Positions 12,287 through 22,822 of a stretch of 64,000 nt of DNA are shown piece after piece. Numbering within the stretch: the first letter of the stretch is position 1; each line of letters starts with the position of its first letter. Both the position numbers and the translations under genes were made by a program. Below the pieces are notes generated by a model. It was given only the letters and a program-made list of their open reading frames with translations, did no database searches and was not told the origin of the DNA. This stretch comes from Chalara sp. BL73 (Eukaryota; Ascomycota; Leotiomycetes; Helotiales), in the NCBI GenBank assembly GCA_918026815.1, contig CAKJVC010000008.1, forward strand, positions 186,001-250,000. The letters run 5' to 3'.

Positions 12287-12662
12287 TGCTATCACTTTGG
12301 ATAAATTTGACGCTTCTTTACTTATGGAGTTTTCAGAGTGGAAAAACTGCCCAGCGCTAGTTGGTCACTTTTGTAGCGTTTTATTACATCAAATTGTATT
12401 TTCAAAAAATACGGGAAATCTTTTTCAACAGTCAGTTTTGCTATTGTTGTACAACAACAACCCGGCGAGAAATGCTATTTTTGCACTTTCGTGTGCGCAT
12501 TTGGAGTATAGAAAAGTTCAGAGTGCGGAGAGATCCTTGGACTTTTATAACAAAGCGTTGCAGGGTCTGGCAAGGCTTATTGAGAATAAGCAGAGTAACA
12601 GGAAGGAAATTCTTGGAGCAATCATGTTTCTTGTGTTCTACAAAGTGGTGTGGACCTTCTGA
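12287..12662 (+). pseudogene. Relic of a Fungal_trans_2 transcription factor
   Basis: The frame runs from a plausible acceptor (TTTCTAG at 12281-12286) and gives LVGHFCSVLLHQIVFSK, GNLFQQSVLLLL, AIFALSCAHLEYRK, a FYNKALQGLARL helix and EILGAIMFLVFYKV. That is the order of motifs in the C-terminal domain of Zn2Cys6 regulators of the PF11951 type. The frame stops right after FYKV, where the family continues for some 200 residues, and I found no Zn2Cys6 DNA-binding exon upstream. I therefore read it as a truncated relic. Splicing at the GTG after FYK could extend it, but I could not find a continuing exon. Confidence 0.5.
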
Positions 12663-12883
12663 ACTACTTTCTCAACTGTTGCATTATAATTGTTTTTCTG
12701 ATAAAGTCGGAGTTGTCTCGAACCGAAGGACTTTAACCTTTACATTAATGTCAGCATTGTGCATTTGTCTTAATTGAAAGGTTCTAACCTTAACTCGCCA
12801 TCTAACAGCCAGCAACCTTCTAAACGCCAGTTTATCGAAAAAAATTGTAATTCATGTGCCTGCCCGAGTTGTTCTTCAAATTC

Positions 12884-13286
12884 TCAGAGTGTACATTCAA
12901 CCGCTGCTCCTCGGAAGGAATATGCCCAGGCATCATTGTTGTTGGCACCATCTGACTCCAACTTAAGCCACTCATGTGATCTAGAATACTCCAGAATCGC
13001 ATCTGTACTGGCATCTCTAGCTGTTTCTGGTTGCGATGTACCAGCAGTTAATGCATCGACGGGCATGTCCTGCACATCCGCCACAATAGTAGAGAAGGTA
13101 TTCAACGGCCCGTCTATAGCTTGAGTGTTTCTATTAGCATTCTTTGATGCATCACTTTCGGATTCTTTCAGATATCTCAAAGTCTCCTCAATAAAATAGT
13201 TATCTGGAAACTTTTCCCTAGATGTAATTAGGCCGATACTCTGAGAAATACATCGAGGTTCTGGGTTTCCTCTAGCATTGTGCTGC
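12884..13286 (-). CDS. Terminal exon of an unassigned minus-strand gene (or relic)
   Basis: An open frame of about 133 codons on the minus strand bounded by an acceptor (ACCACAG) at 13287. It includes CISQSIGLITSREKFPDN, EETLRYLKESESDA and AILEYSRSHEWLKLESDG. The composition looks like protein coding sequence, but I do not recognise a family. No upstream exon could be joined with confidence. It lies downstream of the Clr5/ULD relics on the same strand and may be the tail of one of them. Confidence 0.3.
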
Positions 13287-13762
13287 CTGTGGTGTTGTCA
13301 GTAACTCAAGTGTTCTTTTCGAACGAACCCAATTAACCTAATCGCCCGCCTTACTTGGTCGACGAAGCTCTTCTTGGCCCTGCTTGTTCCTAGTGGAAGT
13401 GAAACCGGACATCACAAGAGACGCAGATGGGGCGGCGATGCTGGGGGAGGAGTAGCGGGAATGGAATGGCCTCAGAAGGCTGCTAAATCATCATTTGTTA
13501 GTGTTCCATCTTTGGTTAGTATTGGTGATCGCAAAATTATGCCCTGGCATAACTTGTAAAACAATAGAGTCGATAGGATAGTGACCATTAAGCTACAACA
13601 GGCCAAAAAGAACTTGAACGTACTTAAAATCTTCTTGTGAACCGATTTTTTTCGATTGCATTAGTGATATCTCGTTCCTCGAACCAGATCCCTTGTTTGT
13701 TGTTCGATTTTGCACTCGCCACTAACAAATCGCTGATTCTCTCTATGCCAACGAGCCCACCC
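13287..13762. other. Gap inside the minus-strand relic region
   Basis: No supported exon. Short open frames only. Confidence 0.3.
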
Positions 13763-14783
13763 TCATAATGGATGCTTCATAATATAGTTCAATATTTCCG
13801 CATAGGATAGCACGCCGACTGTTTGTGTACCCACATAGCTCTTCTCTGCAATGCGCATAATGACGCGCTTGAAAAGACCAGGCTCTTCTTCTCTATCGTT
13901 CTCACAAGATGTGATTGAAGAGATTGGGGAAGAATGAATGATGGGATGAGCTCTAAATCGCCTTCTTTTAACTTTCATTGGTATAGCTTCATCTTCCTCT
14001 GCGGAACAGCATCTTGTATCCAGGGTCCTACCGCACAATGGTTAGCTGTAAAACTAATCATATAGAGACAGGAATGCAATTCACCATTCAACCATTCTAT
14101 CTGTCTTTTTGTCCGAAGTGGTATTACATTATGGGAACACCAGGCTTGCCTTGTTTCTATCATTGAAGATCATGCTCATATCAATCTTTAGGCCAGCCTT
14201 ACAAAACAAACTCCATGGGACATCCTCAATAATTTTGTGCCTGCCGTACTATCCTCTATGGTGTATTCTCGATCCACAACTTTCTTCTCCCCAGCAAGAG
14301 TAAGTTTACGGAAATGGAAGTGTATAACGTCATCAAAACCTTTCAGTGTTAGTCAAGTTCTTGGCGTGGAGGAGCAACCGAAGCCTTATGAACTTACCTG
14401 CCACGACCTACTATTTCTAATGGTATGGGAATAAACATTCCGTGGGTATCTTCCATCATCATAGGCTGTTGTTTCTAGCGTGCCGCGAACCCCCCTTAGG
14501 CTTGTTTGATCTGCATCGCAACCGATTCGAGGATGCTTTCTAAGGACTTTAGAGCTCTATCAACTCTTGCGCCACATCAATTATCAACAACTGTATTCAG
14601 TAAAGTTGGCTAAGTTTTACTCACATGGTCTCATCATATCTAGTTGTTTGCGTGATATTTGATTCGGTTGAATTATCATGGTGGCACATTCTTGAAGGGA
14701 AAGGAGCGACTCCATTTCTCTTCTGGCAAGGGCCGTCTGATTCTGGAGCAATTTTTCTAGGCGTCTCAGTCTACTCCTTTCAA
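13763..14783 (-). pseudogene. Relic of a fungal ubiquitin-like (ULD) domain protein
   Basis: Read 14783 to 13763. Pieces in order: a coiled-coil-like segment with SRLRRLEKLLQNQ (14783-14625); MMMEDTHGMFIPIPLE (about 14462 downward); FDDVIHFHFRK then REYTIEDS (from 14339); KAGLKIDMSMIFND ending near 14159; a CNTTS knuckle with a stop where the first Cys pair would be; and a tail with KVKRRRFRAHP and EEEPGLFKRVIMRI ending at 13763. This is the architecture of the fungal domain that reads LEDALGR.IPIPLEW, PGQ.VDMSM.F, CPxC. Between REYTIEDS and the next block the frame shifts, and further stops interrupt it. Broken copy; assignment rests on motif order. Confidence 0.5.
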
Positions 14784-14833
14784 CTACAATATCTCAGAAG
14801 TCCTTCCCGCAGCATCGAACTTGGCTTGCTTAC

Positions 14834-15140
14834 CTAGGAAAGTCAGATGATAAGATAAATTCTTCATCTTGAGATAATCTGCCTGATTGCGTTGATATAT
14901 CTTTGCAAGACAACTTCTTGTATTTCTTCCAACCCCATTCCTCAATCTTGCTCTTGTAGGCCCGAGTATTATAATCACGTGATATAGGGAATAATGGCAA
15001 GAAGTGGTCAAGCACTCCACTCACGAAGCCTTGAACGCATGTTTATCCTCTATCAGCTTCTGCACTTCCTTGAGTGGCTTCCGTTGAGTTAGGTAGAAAC
15101 ATTTGATGTCAAAGCGTGCATCTCTCCAGTTCTTCGGCAT
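14834..15140 (-). pseudogene. Clr5-domain gene, 5' part, with damaged splice acceptor
   Basis: Starts with ATG at 15140 (MPKNWRDARFDIK) and continues YLTQRKPLKEVQKLIEDKH to FKAS at 15024, the first two thirds of a Clr5 domain. A donor GTGAGT follows. The domain resumes with TRAYKSKIEEWGWKKYKK at about 14967. The acceptor that would join them in phase should be AG at 14970-14969 but reads AA. The next donor (14833-14832) also leads into the following segment in the wrong phase. Clr5 domains occur at the N-terminus of many Pezizomycotina proteins, often with ankyrin or TPR repeats; none can be seen intact here. Confidence 0.55.
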
Positions 15141-15428
15141 TGTTCAGCTGCCAGTCTGATCCAAGGAAAAAAGTGCAAATTTATGGATTGGACAATGAAA
15201 AGAAATGAAGCGCTGTTGCTGATGGAAAGATCTGGGCTTGGAAACGGGTGGGCCCAGCTTTCATTTTGATCATTTCCACTCCTTGTTATTCCAGTTGAGG
15301 ACATAGTCGAAGAAAGTGCACTTTTGTCTGGCTGGGTGGCAATTATAAGTGGCTGAGCTCTCGCTCACACACGGTATTGTGATATGAATGCATCCTGATA
15401 ATCGCACACGCATCTCTTCTTTTCGAGG

Positions 15429-15443
15429 CCCCCCCCCCCCCCC
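15429..15443. repeat. Poly-C run
   Basis: Fifteen consecutive C. Length in the assembly may be unreliable. Confidence 0.9.
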
Positions 15444-15773
15444 TGCAATTGCAATGGTCGGTGGGAATACGCTTGGATATAGTAAGAGTAAATATCTTAT
15501 GTCTACACCTTGAGTTTTTGCAGGTCCGTCTAGCTCCCTAAAGGAACCCTACAAGTATCAAACAACACTCCAACTTTAACCTTTAGCCTTCGGCAATGAC
15601 CATAGGTGTCAATGCTTTACAATTTAAAAATAAAGATTAATGGAAGTCTTGCTAGTAGTTAGTATTTACAGAATCAATTTAATAATAGTGTATGATAGAA
15701 AGCAATAAGGTTGTTCAAGGTGTATGTATGGGTGCCCACTTATTTTTTTCCTAGGTGAGCCCAGGGTCGTTGC

Positions 15774-15883
15774 AGATATCCCGGTCTGCTCACAGCACAG
15801 AGATGTCCCTGGTCTGCACTGCATAGAGATGCCCCTGGTCTGCACATCACAGGATACCAGATATCCCTGGGTCTGTCCATTAC
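15774..15883. repeat. Degenerate tandem repeat, about 26 nt unit
   Basis: Four imperfect units around the core AGATNTCCCTGGTCTGCAC separated by CA-rich spacers; the last unit is spaced wider. It produces a repetitive frame with PLVCTSQ-like peptides that I do not take as coding. Confidence 0.6.
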
Positions 15884-16493
15884 AGCATACAAAAGTACCT
15901 TTTCATGCAGGGCCAAATATTAGCACCGGGGTCTTTGAGGCGAGTAAAAGTGCTGTCCACTTCTGTTGATTGGTTGACCCTTTACGTGGACCTTCACCCA
16001 CTGCTAATTGTTTGGGCCCAAATTACCACCGTTGGTCTCGGTGATTGGCGCAATCCATCCCTGAGGCGTATGCCAACCAGTGCAACCATCCCCAAGTTGT
16101 TCCACAGTCCAGGGTTGCGCCTCGGCTCGTGAAAGCCTCATTCAGGCCGCCAAAACCACAAAGTGTTGTGTCAAAAGTGCAGTTTTGCTATGTTCAAGGT
16201 AGATATGCACTTTCTGGCGCCAGCGGTCAGAAGTAATGACTTACCCGATTAGAACCTTCACAATGTGCACTTTCGGCACACCCATGAAGAACACGTCTCA
16301 GGCGCTGGCCAAAGTCTTGTATAAGACTCGACATGTATCCCCCAAATGTTTCCTATAAATGCCATACGAAATCAACGATTCTTCTTCTCCAAAGTTTCTA
16401 TCTAATCATTCCAACTCCCTTCCTCTTTTGCTTTGTGCACCCTCTTCCACCCAAGTCCGACGAGTACTATTTGATATCACGTGAATGTTTACC

Positions 16494-17091
16494 ATGGAAC
16501 GATATATCACTTCCACTTCCTCATCATGGGAAGACTATCCACGACAGAGGGTGTATGAGTGGTATAAAAGCCCGATATTTTGCATCTATCCTCAGCTAAT
16601 AAATACATAGTTCGACCGAAACCTCCCAACCGCAAGATGGTCAAGAAAGTCATGGCCACCGAAAGCGATCCACCAAATCCCGTGGTTCGCACGCCTCAAC
16701 CCGAAAGCATACATCCACGAGCACCTCGACCCCGAATCCCGCCTCCTCGAAACCATCATCCAGAGGCCATAAGCACACCAAGAACCACGGCTCCGACTGC
16801 TCCAAGTCCGGCGCCACCGTCTACGAGGATAATCATACGCGGCGCGACCAGGACATCTCGCTTCTCCATGTAGGGTCGCAGTTCCAAGATGTATCCAGAA
16901 TAGAGGCCGGCGGTACGTCTCCCTTTGACTACTGGGGCACTTCGCATACAACACACCATGTGCCAGTGGAGCACTACATCCTCAAATCAGATGAGGAAGC
17001 AGCATGGAATGCTGTTGCAGCTGTTGATGGTATGGACGGCTGGGAGTTCGTTCCCGACTACGGGAATGAGATGGGCAAGGATGGCTTCTGA
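16494..17091 (+). CDS. Small Ser/His/Thr-rich protein of unknown function
   Basis: Two exons, 16494-16561 and 16611-17091; intron GTATAA...TACATAG of 49 nt. The join gives 182 residues. It begins MERYITSTSSSWEDYPRQRV, then a basic low-complexity part (HGHRKRSTKSRGS, STSTSTPNPASSKPSSRG, GHKHTKNHG), and ends with an ordered-looking acidic part including PFDYWGTSHTTHHVP, YILKSDEEAAWNAV and GWEFVPDYGNEMG. The second exon is open for 160 codons and has no in-frame ATG, which is why a simple ATG scan misses it. No signal peptide, no known domain. It converges on BUB1 with a 136-nt gap. Confidence 0.6.
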
Positions 17092-17227
17092 CTTCGATTG
17101 AGAGGATAGCAGAGTAGGAAAGGGTGGAGAGAAAATGCTTCGCTCTGTATTCGTAAAGTAAATCAATTCCATAACGCCGTTCATGCATCATTATGTACTC
17201 CCACCATAATCATATATCTCTACCCCT

Positions 17228-20200
17228 TTATCGTCGTTTCTCCTTGACCGCCCACTCTAGTTTTCGTATACTAGCCTGTAAGCCCACACCCTTCTCAGAA
17301 TTCGCCTCAAGCCAGCTCTCCATTTGCTCCCTTGCACCTTTCATTCCCTTCAGGACTGGCATCTTTGTCCCCTCTTCGCCCTCGACATGCAGAGAAGGAT
17401 TAAGCAGCAAATCAAAGACCTCGTTCCAGATCTCCGTCTGCCAATACCGCTTCAATCCTTCTTTGATCCGCCACTTCTTACTACTTCCTGCTCCAAGACC
17501 AGCCCCTTTATCAGCAACGGTATCAATATACTTGCCAAAGAGCATAGAATGAATGATGCCCCCCAGACCATGATAGTCAATTTGGTATGTCCAAGGACGG
17601 AGCTCACGCATTTCAGCGCAATCAGCTGGGCCGGTCTTCCAGTCTGCGATGAATTGTACGTCTGGACGGAAGGCTTTCATATCAATGCCCCGCCCGAAGT
17701 CAATGAGCGCGATCCCTTTTTTGTTCCAGCCGCCGGTGCCATCCCGTCGGTATTTGCTTGACCACACATCTGAATCTGACAGCTGATCAAGTCTAACGAG
17801 ACAATTATCTGCTTTCAGATCACCGTGGAGAATACCTTTTGCGTGAAGGGCCTCGATTGTGCGGAAGAGTTCGATGGCGAAGAACATTACCAGTGTTTCG
17901 TCCATAACTCCACCTGCAGCTGTTGAATCCGCACGAGCGATGTTGATGAGATCGAGGAGAGTTCCTTGCTCACAGTATTCCTCAATGAGATAACACTCGT
18001 CAGCATATAAATGCATTTCATACACATTGATAATACTCTCGGCAGCACGGGAAACGCCTAGTCTGCGTTTTGCTTGCCGCATGATGTAGAACTCCCACGC
18101 CGTAGGTGGATCCTCCATCTTCAATGCTTCAAGATTCCTACGGCCAAGACTGTCAAAAGCTCCCTTCCCCATTATGGCTTGTGGAACATCTTCCGAATCC
18201 ACGACCTCATCATCTGCGACGTTTTCGATAAGGTACACTGGAGCAAATGCACCAGCTCCAAGCTCCCTTTTCAGCATATACTGCCTATCGCTACCTGGAA
18301 AGCGTAGTATTGGTGGCATTGCTAGATTAGTCGATGTTTTGTCGCTAGAATTTTTGCTCATTTTTGCCATTGCCTTTGCATACTTTTTGATTTCCGTGCT
18401 CCGGCTCCGTGTCTCATCTCGCTGTTCAAAGTAACCCTCATATGTATTTATTGGAGGTTGGAGGCTTTGAAATATGAGGTTTCGGGTATATTCATCGACT
18501 GGATTGCATTGAGCATCCTTTATAATTGGACCTTTCGGGACAATTCCTTTGGCTAAATCCCCTCCAACGGCCTGCGCTTTGGCAGCTGTAGGCGGGTTCT
18601 TGTTGGACTTAACGCTCTTCCCCAGTTGTGGCTGTGCTATCCTTGCGGGTAGGGCCTCGTTTACAATTTCTGCGAAAGGGCTACTATCAAGAGCCTCAAG
18701 CCGCACTGGAGGTTTTCTGGATCCATTCTCTTTGCTTGGAGTCTTGGAGTTGAAATAATCCTTCTCTTCCCTTACTGTATTGATTCCCAAAGAAGATTCA
18801 GTCTTCTCCGCAATTGGCGTCATGAAAGGTAGTCGATTCTGTGATACTTGCAAGGGATCACGGTACGGTCGAGTGGGGGCGATATAATCCTCCGGAGGTA
18901 TAGGCACAAACATCGTTCTCGGATTCGCAGGCAAATCTGGTGAAACGGGTGTAATAAGCTCAGCTTCTTGTGTGTCTCCGGCTGGGACTTTAAGCTCAAC
19001 GAAGCTTTCTAGATCTTCGTCTTCTACGTCCGTGGATCTTGAAGCTCGAGTATCTTCATCTTCATCATCGATGTTTGGAATGTGCTTTCTAGCAGTAAAC
19101 TCGGACCATTCGCTAACACTCTTGACATCTGAAGTCTCATCATCCATTCCAGTCTGTGAAGTCTCGTCGTCATCATCTCCTGCCTCACTCGTCGTTAATA
19201 GCCTTCCAGTGCCGGTGCTCTCACCACCGCTGGTATAATCCCCATCAGTCATTTCACCATCATCATCGCTGTCCTCCTCCTCTTCATCTTCATTTGATGA
19301 TTTCAGAGGTTGACTGAACAAGTCGTAAATCTCATCTGTTGCAGCACGGGTATGGAGGGTCATCGTCTGCTCTTTTGAGCCTTTCCGTTTCGTCATCTTC
19401 TTTCCTGAAGGCGACGAAAGCTTTGCCTTGACTTGGAAATGTTAGTGCGAGTAAAGAGACTACACAGGTCCAACTTACTTATTTGTGTTTCATTCACCTC
19501 CTTAATCTTCATCCTGCGGCGTCTTCCTTCAGGACCATGCTCTTTAGTTGCCCCATTTTCATCCAACAAACGTGGCCCACTATCAATTACAAGCTTTTCC
19601 GAGACTTCTCGGCTTACAGCCTCAACGCTCATGTTTAACTCACTTGTATTATCAATCGACTGAGAAGAGATATCATTGCATGCTGAAGTTTCTGGTTGCC
19701 ATACCTTCTGGAGCCAGCCACGATGACGGGCCATCATCTCCTCGAAGCACAACTCAGTTCCCAAGATACTTGGGGTAGGATACAATTCCTCGAGGCTAAC
19801 AAATACATGTTCACTTCTACCATTTTTGGGATTAACTGTCACTCGCTGTATCGAAGGAGCAGAAATCTGCGGGTATTGAATTTGAGAAGACTGTAATACA
19901 AAAACGCCAATTCACCAAACATTAGTCCTATGATCATCAACATGTGCATGGTATTGGGCTGAATAAAATCCGACTCACCTCGTCCTTGAACACCGGAATT
20001 TTAGTACTACTCTTCTTTCCTCCAGCTTTGAGTGTCTCCCCAACCCAAGGTTTGGGCTCTATTACATTTTCCTTTTTGCGATCTGCCAGAGAACCAATAC
20101 TTTCCCACCCTTTTGTGCCCTCTCCTGCAACAGCTGGCGCGGCATTATCCGCATCCGAGAATATTTGAAGCTTCTGCCGTCCACTCTTAGATATTGAACC

Positions 20201-20956
20201 CCCAACGCCAGAATTCGGTCGGGGTGCTTGAGGGTCTCTGGGTAGAGGAGCAGCAAAAGGGTCGATTTTAGCTGCTAGAGCAGGCCGTACTGTTGGCAGT
20301 GCTGGAGAAGAGGGCTCATTAGCGTTCTGTGGCCGCGCCGTAAAGCGCTCTTGGAACTCATTGTATTTTCGTAATAACCGTGGCGCAGGTCTGGCTTCCT
20401 TATCTATTCCCAGCTTATACACTTCTTCTGCTTGTACCCATCGATCAGCGCCCTCTAGCCAGGCCGCGAATTCCTCATAGAAGAGTGCTAATCCTTCTCC
20501 GATGTTGTGGCGCGCAAGAAAAGCAAATGTCTCGCGTGGAGCCTCGGAGAAAAATCTAATATAGGTGAGCCAAAGCTTCAAGTACCTAGGATCATTCTTG
20601 TATTGTGCGGAGTTAAGGAAGGTCTTTGTAGCGCGTTCTAGAAGCGGAAGAAGCTGGGATGCAGGAGTTGCTTGTGCTGAGGGGTAAGCATCTAGAGTCC
20701 ATCGTACATATCGATCGTAGATATCTAATGGATCATCCGATTCGGCAATATTCAATAATTCCGCCTCATATTCTTGCCGTATCGCATCATTGAGATTTTT
20801 GGTATCGGAAGGAGTTGGTGTTGATAGCGCGTGAAGAGGGGAAGGAGAAAATAAATTTGCAAGAGTTCGTGCTGATCGTCCTTGAGGTAAGGACTGTATG
20901 TTTTCTTTCTGGTTCTCGATAATTTCAAAGTCGATCAGGTCTTCAGAGACAGACAT
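17228..20956 (-). CDS. BUB1: Spindle checkpoint kinase Bub1/Mad3 (MadBub)
   Basis: Three exons: 20956-19979, 19890-19479, 19431-17228; 1197 residues, phases consistent. It delays anaphase when kinetochores are unattached. The N-terminus has a KEN box (residues 17-19, QKENIQ) directly before the Mad3/BUB1 homology region (TPR-like, about 55-210, with YDRYVRWT and YLKLWLTYIR). A GLEBS-like Bub3-binding segment lies at about 360-386 (ELCFEEMMARHRGW). A long acidic linker follows. The kinase domain fills about 840-1190: glycine loop GAGAFAPV near 854-861, HGDLKADN at 999-1006 (the HGD form usual in Bub1) and DFG at 1041-1043. Having KEN box and kinase in one gene means it may serve as both Mad3 and Bub1. 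Confidence 0.93.
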
Positions 20957-21725
20957 CTTGTCGTATTGGTGTCGTTTGGCGGATTGTCGTTGATGATTGA
21001 GTCCACGAGTTGTTGTTGATAACGGTGTTGATGGACACGATTGCGTTGCCCTGACAACGACACTTCATTCATGGAATGACGAAAGTTCAACCATCGCACT
21101 GAACTTTCCGGCCCTATCCTCAGACAATCCACAATAAAATTTTTAGCCAATTAAACAACAAATAGTGGCTCATATGAATTTTATTGGCGCTAAATTCCAC
21201 TTATGTAGAAAGCGAGGCAACAAACTGCTTAACTTCACATTTTTAATGACCTTTCGAATGAGCCAATCATTTCCATCGACTTAAGTTATGTATCTGACAG
21301 TACTGCTTGCGATTTCAAAGCAGATCTTCGCAGATTTTCAAGGGCGAACTGCATGTAGAGTCAGACAAACGAAGAGTCTAATCGGCAGAAGTGGTTGACT
21401 TCCGACACGAAGACAGTCATGTGTCAGGTCAAGAAAAACATGCATAATTGGTTTCTTGATTATCTATCAGATTGGCTTTCTTTACCTATCATCGCTGTTA
21501 TATTCTGGTTAATGCGTGGTTGGATTTTTATTTCTGTCCAGTGCCTCTAGACAATGTTTCGTCAAATACCATGTAGACGATAGTCCCTGTACTTCAAAAT
21601 CATGCCAATATACTACTTACCACGGGGCCGCTTATTAGACGACAGTCTCTATGCCAGATGAATTGTGCTCAAGGAGGGGGGACTAGGTGCACCGAGCGTC
21701 TATATCTATATCTCTAATACATAGT
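20957..21725. other. Intergenic between BUB1 promoter side and DUF5672 gene end
   Basis: AT-rich. It must contain the BUB1 promoter. No motif identified with confidence. Confidence 0.4.
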
Positions 21726-22822
21726 TTATACTTCTCCATCAATCTTCGCAACGCTTTTAGGCTTGTCATTATCTAACTTCATCCCCAAAATCATCTTCAC
21801 CTCCGGGCAATACTCAAAAATGTGTTCCACCTGCCTCTCGTCATCCCAAATCTGTTCATGATGCACTCCCAACCAGCCAACATGATAGCCCAGCGGCGCC
21901 TCATCCCATACACTCTCAACACTAAAGCTCTTGCTTACAGTTGCGTTGGCCATCTTTGATCCCTTCAACGCACGCAACTTTTGGCTCAACCACAGATCCT
22001 CTAGAGCACCATCTCCATCTTTCCTTCTTTCCTCTTCTAGGACCTTCAGGATACTTTTTACATTCCGTAGTGAGAGGCCGCCATTGCCACCCCATTGTGA
22101 ATCTTTGGACCAAGGAGCTCCAACCCAATCGTAGGAGAGATAGTCATTAAGCGTTCGGGGAGCATTCGTGCAGAAGATAGAGTCAGGTTGGAAGACAAGT
22201 AAGTGCTCAGCAGGCGAGAGGTGGTGAGTGTAGAGGTGGGGGTCAGTGAACATCTGGGAGATGGTTTCACGTGAGGTGAGAGTATAGTTTGTGGGGAGGG
22301 GGACAATGGATAGCTTGGAAGTTCTTTCAAGGTCGCGTATACGTGGAGAGGAGCGCATATGTTTTACTGTAAAGATAATTCAGTAAGTTATTATGTCCTC
22401 GGATAGAAATACTAGTGTGTAAGGGGTGCTAAGTAGTTGCTAGAAGAGAATTACTTACTTGCAGATGGTGAGCCCATGAATTTAAATGTCCATTCCGGCG
22501 GAATGGTAGCGACCATATGCGAGAACAACGCCGGAAGATGGGGAAGCGGCCGAGTTTCCACAAGGAAGGCTAGTTTTCTGGGGTCGAATGGTGATGGAGG
22601 TGGGGGACATGTTGGGGTGATGGATAGAGTAGGAGAATCCGTATAGCGAGATAATGGGACGATTGTGTTCCAGAAACTATTTTGATATACATTAGATGCT
22701 ACCTTGGGGGAAAGCGGAAAAAAGCCTTACGTATAATAAAATACACCCAACAGGATAAGGACCAAAAGCGTGCCACTTGTGATAGACTGTTGTCTTACAA
22801 CAGGTACCTCAATTTTAACCAT
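21726..22822 (-). CDS. DUF5672 protein with N-terminal membrane anchor
   Basis: Three exons: 22822-22731, 22676-22459, 22366-21726; 316 residues. The first exon encodes a short basic N-terminus and a hydrophobic helix (SGTLLVLILLGVFYYT, about residues 16-31), a type II signal anchor. The lumenal part starts with FLVETRPLPHLPALFSHM and PPEWTFKFMGS, then HLLVFQPDSIFCTNA, YDWVGAPW and GGLSLRN, and ends with YHVGWLGVHH. These are DUF5672 landmarks; members resemble Golgi glycosyltransferases, with the PDS sequence in the place of a metal-binding DxD-like motif. The sugar substrate is unknown. Introns are 54 and 92 nt with good donors and acceptors. Confidence 0.82.

Larger units (their letters stand above)
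15141..16493. other. Intergenic 1.35 kb with simple repeats
   Basis: No gene supported. Holds the poly-C run and the short tandem repeat listed separately, and probably the promoter of the gene at 16494. Confidence 0.4.

Noticed and set aside
15724..15969. Plus-strand open frame with Cys/Pro-rich repeats
   Set aside because: Its pattern comes from the degenerate tandem repeat; no start or splice support.
16580..16873. Pro-rich plus-strand frame from MVKKVMATESD
   Set aside because: Shadow of the spliced gene at 16494-17091, whose frame continues 70 codons further and ends in ordered sequence.
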